Assembly (NCBI GenBank): GCA_049322695.1
Contig: JBMORW010000027.1
Span: 1 to 64,000 of the forward strand
Reading direction: 5' to 3'
DNA: 64,000 bases
Origin: CALGKJ01 sp049322695
Lineage (GTDB): Bacteria > Bacillota > Clostridia > Lutisporales > Lutisporaceae
In this document: positions 59,941 through 64,000 of the stretch, in pieces
Position numbering within the stretch: the stretch's first letter is position 1
How the letters are laid out: each line of letters opens with the position of its first letter
The notes under the pieces: model-generated
What the model saw: only the letters and a program-made list of their open reading frames with translations
Database searches by the model: none
Told to the model about the DNA's origin: nothing
Program-made: the position numbers and the translations under genes

Positions 59941-61290
59941 ATGAAAAATCAAATAGGTATCAATGTTCCAACAGTTTTATTGCCTGATAAGGATACTGAT
60001 TACAAAAGGTGGTCTGTAATAGCGTGCGACCAGTACACTTCTCAGCCTGAGTATTGGGAAGAGGTAAACAAGATAGTCGACGGCAGCTATTCTACTCTGA
60101 ACTTAACCCTTCCAGAGGTATATCTTGAGCATGGAAACTATGATACTGAAGGCATGATAAAGAGAATTCACAGCAACATGAAGGAATACCTGGAAAAGAA
60201 CATACTTGTTCCACAAAAGCCTGGGTTTATCTATGTTGAAAGAAAAACAGAGCATGAGGTGCCAAGAAGGGGTCTGGTTATTTCAATCGATCTGGAGAAT
60301 TATGATTATGCAGCAAATTCACAATCCTTAGTGCGTCCAACAGAAAAAACAGTTATTGAAAGAATTCCTCCAAGAGTAAAGATTAGAGAAAATGCATCAG
60401 TAGAGTTTCCCCACATAATGTTGTTGATAGATGACCCAAATGAAGCTATTATTGAGCCTTTATCTCAAATAAAGGATAAGCTGGAGAAGATTTATGATTT
60501 TGAGTTGATGATGAATGGCGGACATATAAGCGGTTTCAAAATTGAGGATGAGGCATTGCTTGGAGAGCTGATTAAGGGATTTGAACAGCTTGCAGATCCT
60601 GAATTAATCCGTAGAAAATATAACCTTACTGAAAATAAGCCGGTACTTTTATTTGCTGTTGGAGATGGCAATCACTCATTAGCATCTGCAAAGGCTCATT
60701 GGGAAAATGTTAAAAAGACACTTACAGAAGATCAAGTGTCCAACCATCCGGCCAGATTTGCTTTGGTAGAAGTAGTTAATGTTCACGATAAAAGCCTTAT
60801 AGTGGAGCCAATACATAGGGAGTTGTTCAATGTAGATCCAGAAGCAATACTTAACGCATTAAGTACATATTGCAAAGAAAATGGAAGTGATTTGGAAGTA
60901 AATTTCCATGATAATAGAACAATAATGGATATTAATGACTTAGCCGGTGATTATAATACACATATGTTCTCATTTGTAACTAAAGACAAGTCAGGTACTA
61001 TTACAATAAAAAATCCAAAGGCCAATATTCCTGTAGGTACAATACAAGTGTTTTTGGATGAGTTCTTAAAGAACAATCAGAATACCAAAATTGACTACAT
61101 ACATGGTACAGATGTAATAGATAAGCTGTCAGCAAAAGAAGGAAATATGGGCTTTATACTCCCTCCAATCGAAAAAAGCGATTTGTTCAGATCTGTTATA
61201 TTGGACGGTGTAATGCCAAGAAAGACTTTCTCAATGGGGGAAGCTCATGAGAAGAGATACTATATTGAAGGAAGAAAAATAGTATATTAA
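59941..61290 (+). CDS. DUF1015 family protein
   Basis: 449 aa from ATG 59941 (TTTATGGAGG). Starts VPTVLLPDKD-like, has AVGDGNHSLASAKAHWE and the GYIHGTDVID-type end of DUF1015, often annotated near serine biosynthesis genes in Firmicutes and Thermotogae. Converges on serA here. Function unknown; a link to serine metabolism is inference from conserved neighbourhood. Confidence 0.85.
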   Translation: MKNQIGINVPTVLLPDKDTDYKRWSVIACDQYTSQPEYWEEVNKIVDGSYSTLNLTLPEVYLEHGNYDTEGMIKRIHSNMKEYLEKNILVPQKPGFIYVERKTEHEVPRRGLVISIDLENYDYAANSQSLVRPTEKTVIERIPPRVKIRENASVEFPHIMLLIDDPNEAIIEPLSQIKDKLEKIYDFELMMNGGHISGFKIEDEALLGELIKGFEQLADPELIRRKYNLTENKPVLLFAVGDGNHSLASAKAHWENVKKTLTEDQVSNHPARFALVEVVNVHDKSLIVEPIHRELFNVDPEAILNALSTYCKENGSDLEVNFHDNRTIMDINDLAGDYNTHMFSFVTKDKSGTITIKNPKANIPVGTIQVFLDEFLKNNQNTKIDYIHGTDVIDKLSAKEGNMGFILPPIEKSDLFRSVILDGVMPRKTFSMGEAHEKRYYIEGRKIVY

Positions 61291-61295
61291 GCAGA

Positions 61296-61328
61296 AAGGT
61301 CGTTGAAAATCAATTTTTCAACGACCTT
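61296..61328. terminator. Bidirectional terminator between DUF1015 and serA
   Basis: AAGGTCGTTGAAAA / TTTTCAACGACCTT, 14-bp stem between convergent genes. Confidence 0.85.
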
Positions 61329-61333
61329 AAATA

Positions 61334-62242
61334 TTATTTAAAATGATTTGTGATAATCTGAACTATTTCTTCACCGATTCTTTCCTGTGCTTCAATCGAG
61401 GATGCACCTATGTGAGGAGTCAGTGATATTTTGCTATGAGTATATATTCTCTCATTCTTGGTAGGCTCTTCTTCAAATACATCAAGTGCAGCAGCTGCTA
61501 CCTTGCCTGAATCCAAAGCAGCCAGCAGTGCCTCTTCACATACTACTCCGCCTCTTGCTGTGTTTACTATGTATACTCCGTCTTTCATTTTAGCAAATTC
61601 AGCCTCTCCTATAACTGCCTTCTTGTCCTTGGAGCCAGGAATATGCAGTGAAATAAAGTCTGAGTCAGCAAGAAGTTCATCCATTGTAGCATATTTGAAA
61701 TCCGGATCGTTTAAGTCGCCGCTTCTGTTAGTATATACAACGTTCATTCCAAGAGCTTTTGCTCTTTTGGCTGTCTCTTTGGCTATTCTGCCAAAGCCGA
61801 TCAAACCAAGCTTCTTGCCTGCAAGCTCTATACCTTCATAATGCTTCTTTTCCCATTTCCCCTGTCTCATGGTATGGTTCGCTATATGCATATATCTGGC
61901 GATGCAGAACATATGACCGATAGCAAGCTCTGCAACGGAAGCACTGCTTGCATTTGGCGTATTGGCTACAGTAATACCCTTTGATCTTGCATATTCAACA
62001 TCTATGTTGTCTACACCTACTCCGCCTCTTATAATAAGCTTCAGCCTGCCTGTCTCCAACGCTGCATCTATTATTGGCTGTCTTACCTTTGTAGCTGAAC
62101 GAACTACTATTACATCAAAGTTTTTGATTTGCTCCTTAAGGTCTTCTACTTCATAAAACTGCTCAACCAGCTCGAAGCCCATACCCTTTAAAGCTTCGAC
62201 AGCTGATTTTTCCATTCCGTCCGTTACAAGAATTCTTATCAT
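61334..62242 (-). CDS. serA: D-3-phosphoglycerate dehydrogenase
   Basis: 302 aa from ATG 62242 (AAGGGGTTG). Short form without the C-terminal ACT domain. NAD site GLIGFGRIAKETAKRAKALG, catalytic Arg/Glu/His set with GASSIEAQERIG, and NTARGGVVCEEALLAAL. First step of serine biosynthesis; next to the aminotransferase of the second step. Confidence 0.92.
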   Translation of the reverse strand: MIRILVTDGMEKSAVEALKGMGFELVEQFYEVEDLKEQIKNFDVIVVRSATKVRQPIIDAALETGRLKLIIRGGVGVDNIDVEYARSKGITVANTPNASSASVAELAIGHMFCIARYMHIANHTMRQGKWEKKHYEGIELAGKKLGLIGFGRIAKETAKRAKALGMNVVYTNRSGDLNDPDFKYATMDELLADSDFISLHIPGSKDKKAVIGEAEFAKMKDGVYIVNTARGGVVCEEALLAALDSGKVAAAALDVFEEEPTKNERIYTHSKISLTPHIGASSIEAQERIGEEIVQIITNHFK

Positions 62243-62255
62243 CCAATTCAACCCC

Positions 62256-63329
62256 TTACAGTCCTAATATTTCATCAATATTCTTTAAAAGTTCCTTAAC
62301 TTCATCAAGTGTGTAGTCAGCCATATGTGAAATTCTGAAGGTTACATCCTTAAGATCTCCATAACCGTTTGAAATCTCATAACCTCTGTTTCCAAGCTCC
62401 TTGTTGAGGTCAGCAACACTGATTCCCTTGGTATTCTTTATAGTAGTCAGAGTATTTGAAAGGTACTTTTCATCTTCTACCAATAAAGCAAAATGCTTCC
62501 TTGCCCAGCCGCGTACATATTCTGCCATTTCCTTATGACGTGCAAAACGATTTTGTATACCTTCTTCCAATATCCTGTCTAATTGATAATCCAGTGCAAA
62601 CATATGTGATAAGGATGGAGTTGAAGGATATTGGTCATTCTTTTTAACATATTCATAAAGCTCAACCAAGTCGAAATACAAGCCTCTGAACTCTACCTGT
62701 CTCGCTGCTTCTATAGCTCTTTCTGTTACTGAGCAAATTGACATACCTGCAGGCAAGCCAATGCACTTCTGAGTTGAAGTAATACATACATCTATGCCCC
62801 ACTCATCAACTTTTATATCTGCACCTCCCATTGAGCTTACAGTATCAACAAGATAAAGCACCTCTGGATACTTTTTCTTGAGGAGTTCGCCTATTTCATC
62901 ACAAGGATTCATGATACCTGCTGATGTTTCGTTATGAGTAACAGTGATAACATCATATTTCCCTGTAGCAAGAGCTTCGTCTACCATAGCTACAGTAGTC
63001 GGCTGGCCAGGTACTGAAGAGAATTTGTCTGCAGGAATTCCATTGGCCTTGGCCATCTTGAACCATCTGTCTCCGAAAGCACCTACAGAAAATACTGCAG
63101 CTCTTTTTCTTGTGCAGCTTCGGATAGCTGCCTCCATTAGACCGCTCCCGGAAGAAGTTGAAAGAATGATTGTGTTTTCAGTTTGAAAAACCTTCTTCAT
63201 TTTTTCAGAGATGCTTTTTTGCAGTGCGGATGCCTCCTTTGAACGATGACCTATCTGTGGAGTTGCCATCTTTTGAAGAACATCTTCACGAACGTCTACA
63301 GGACCTGGAATAAATAGTTTCTTATGCAT
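62256..63329 (-). CDS. serC: Class V aminotransferase (phosphoserine aminotransferase role)
   Basis: 357 aa, RBS AAGGAGG. Alanine-glyoxylate/serine-pyruvate aminotransferase family; PLP Lys in ITSTQKCIGLPAG, LVDTVSSMGGADI. In Clostridia lacking classical SerC this enzyme next to serA works as phosphoserine aminotransferase. The gene symbol denotes that role, not orthology with E. coli serC. Confidence 0.85.
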   Translation of the reverse strand: MHKKLFIPGPVDVREDVLQKMATPQIGHRSKEASALQKSISEKMKKVFQTENTIILSTSSGSGLMEAAIRSCTRKRAAVFSVGAFGDRWFKMAKANGIPADKFSSVPGQPTTVAMVDEALATGKYDVITVTHNETSAGIMNPCDEIGELLKKKYPEVLYLVDTVSSMGGADIKVDEWGIDVCITSTQKCIGLPAGMSICSVTERAIEAARQVEFRGLYFDLVELYEYVKKNDQYPSTPSLSHMFALDYQLDRILEEGIQNRFARHKEMAEYVRGWARKHFALLVEDEKYLSNTLTTIKNTKGISVADLNKELGNRGYEISNGYGDLKDVTFRISHMADYTLDEVKELLKNIDEILGL

Positions 63330-63344
63330 TCATTTTCCTCCTTG

Positions 63345-63376
63345 TTTTTTGAAGGTCCACCTTCCTACTGGTGGAT
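63345..63376 (-). other. Leader hairpin upstream of the aminotransferase
   Basis: AAGG..TCCACC / GGTGGA..CCTT on the minus strand, just before the RBS. May affect translation or mark a short leader; it lacks the conserved T-box sequence. Confidence 0.45.
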
Positions 63377-63554
63377 TTGCCTTCTTTATTTATTTTCTAA
63401 AATTTTATTTGAATCCTTACAAAAATATAATACCATTTACAAAAACTTCACTCAACAGTTATATTAAAAAATTTTGCCTATTTATTACTCAGAAAAAATG
63501 ACTATATATGATACTTCCATATATAGCTTTCAACAATTTGTATGAAGAATTATT

Positions 63555-63599
63555 ATTATCTGATATAATATTATCTGATATAATATTATCTGTAGTATT
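63555..63599 (+). repeat. 15-bp tandem repeat carrying -10 motifs
   Basis: ATTATCTGATATAAT twice exactly and a third partial copy, 26-70 bases before the NUDIX gene. Each full unit ends in TATAAT. Confidence 0.7.
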
Positions 63600-63624
63600 A
63601 TTCTCAGAGATAAAGGAGTTTCCG

Positions 63625-64000
63625 ATGGACGAGTTTGCTAAAAAAATAAGGCTTCATAAGCCCGGTATTTGTAAAGAGAACATATATAATTATTTTTCAA
63701 TTTTGATTCCAATTATTCAAGCAAATACTAAAAAAACCGATTTATACGATTGCAGTCTGCTTTTTGAGGTAAGATCAAAAAGTCTGAACAGGCAGCCGGG
63801 AGAAATATGCTTCCCGGGAGGAAAAATCGAAAATCATGAAACCGGCATTGAGGCAGCAGTCCGCGAAACCTCAGAAGAGCTTATGCTGGAATCCACAAGT
63901 ATTAATGTCATAGGTGAGCTTGATACAATAGTCACTCCCTTTAATACAATTATCTCGACCTATGTCGGGATAGTTGAGGAATATGAGTATACATTCAACA
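63625..64000 (+). CDS. NUDIX hydrolase, CoA-pyrophosphatase type (cut by window edge)
   Basis: First 125 residues only. RBS AAAGGAG. Nudix box ICFPGGKIENHETGIEA with AAVRETSEEL (pattern GxnExREtsEEL), preceded by the LNRQPGEI segment of CoA diphosphatases. Likely cleaves CoA or its derivatives. The right end lies outside the window. Confidence 0.85.
   Translation, partial: MDEFAKKIRLHKPGICKENIYNYFSILIPIIQANTKKTDLYDCSLLFEVRSKSLNRQPGEICFPGGKIENHETGIEAAVRETSEELMLESTSINVIGELDTIVTPFNTIISTYVGIVEEYEYTFN

Noticed and set aside
63345..63376. T-box-like hairpin before the serine pathway genes
   Set aside because: The conserved AGGGTGGNACCGCG element is absent and the leader is too short; only a simple hairpin remains.
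63555..63599. Short CRISPR-like tandem repeat
   Set aside because: Units are 15 bp with no spacers between them; no cas genes.

Overview
The window looks like part of the chromosome of an AT-rich, spore-forming, anaerobic member of the Clostridia (Firmicutes). The evidence is a cotJ spore-coat operon, strong AGGAGG-type ribosome binding sites, a LexA box of Gram-positive type, and peptidolytic and serine metabolism genes. No rRNA or tRNA gene was seen.

Positions 1 to about 34,400 are the right-hand part of a siphovirus-type prophage whose left end lies outside the window. Reading leftwards on the minus strand, from early to late, it carries: a Cro-like regulator, small early genes, a PcfJ protein with a PcfK/AcrIIA9-like partner, a DUF3102 protein, a DnaD-like initiator with a DnaC-like loader, a late regulator, a small tyrosine recombinase flanked by a duplicated gene end, a PemK-like toxin, HNH nuclease, terminase, portal, prohead protease, HK97-type capsid, connector genes, major tail protein, a frameshifted tail chaperone, tape measure, tail hub and tail-fibre-like genes. 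Lysis genes are not in view. The plus-strand lysogeny module (25.4-26.5 kb: TTG-start repressor, ImmA peptidase, at least four related operators) faces the early operon. Next comes an AT-rich cargo block (26.6-32.6 kb): DUF3800 protein, a SAP-like unknown, a zinc-ribbon PD-(D/E)xK nuclease, a Dam-like methylase and a ParB-domain protein. It is a candidate restriction or defence locus. A large serine integrase (32.8-34.4 kb) closes the prophage.

The integrase abuts a cotJC gene cut after about 65 codons, with intact cotJB and cotJA behind it. The prophage therefore sits inside a sporulation gene, in the manner of the skin element.

From 35.2 kb on the chromosome is host-like: an amidase, a probable 6S RNA, a DUF2087 regulator, a PilZ protein, a cytosolic oligoendopeptidase F, an odd MCP/solute-binding chimera, and a secreted cyanophycinase with LysM. 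Divergent from the cyanophycinase is a sigma-54 activator, followed by a YfcC transporter with a clear -24/-12 promoter and an M20 amidohydrolase. Together these look like a peptide or cyanophycin utilisation locus. Then come a two-component system with a lipoprotein, an alpha-oxoamine synthase, a secreted oligoendopeptidase F, a LexA-boxed radical-SAM DNA-repair pair, a superoxide dismutase, DUF1015, serA, a serC-type aminotransferase, and a NUDIX hydrolase running off the right edge.
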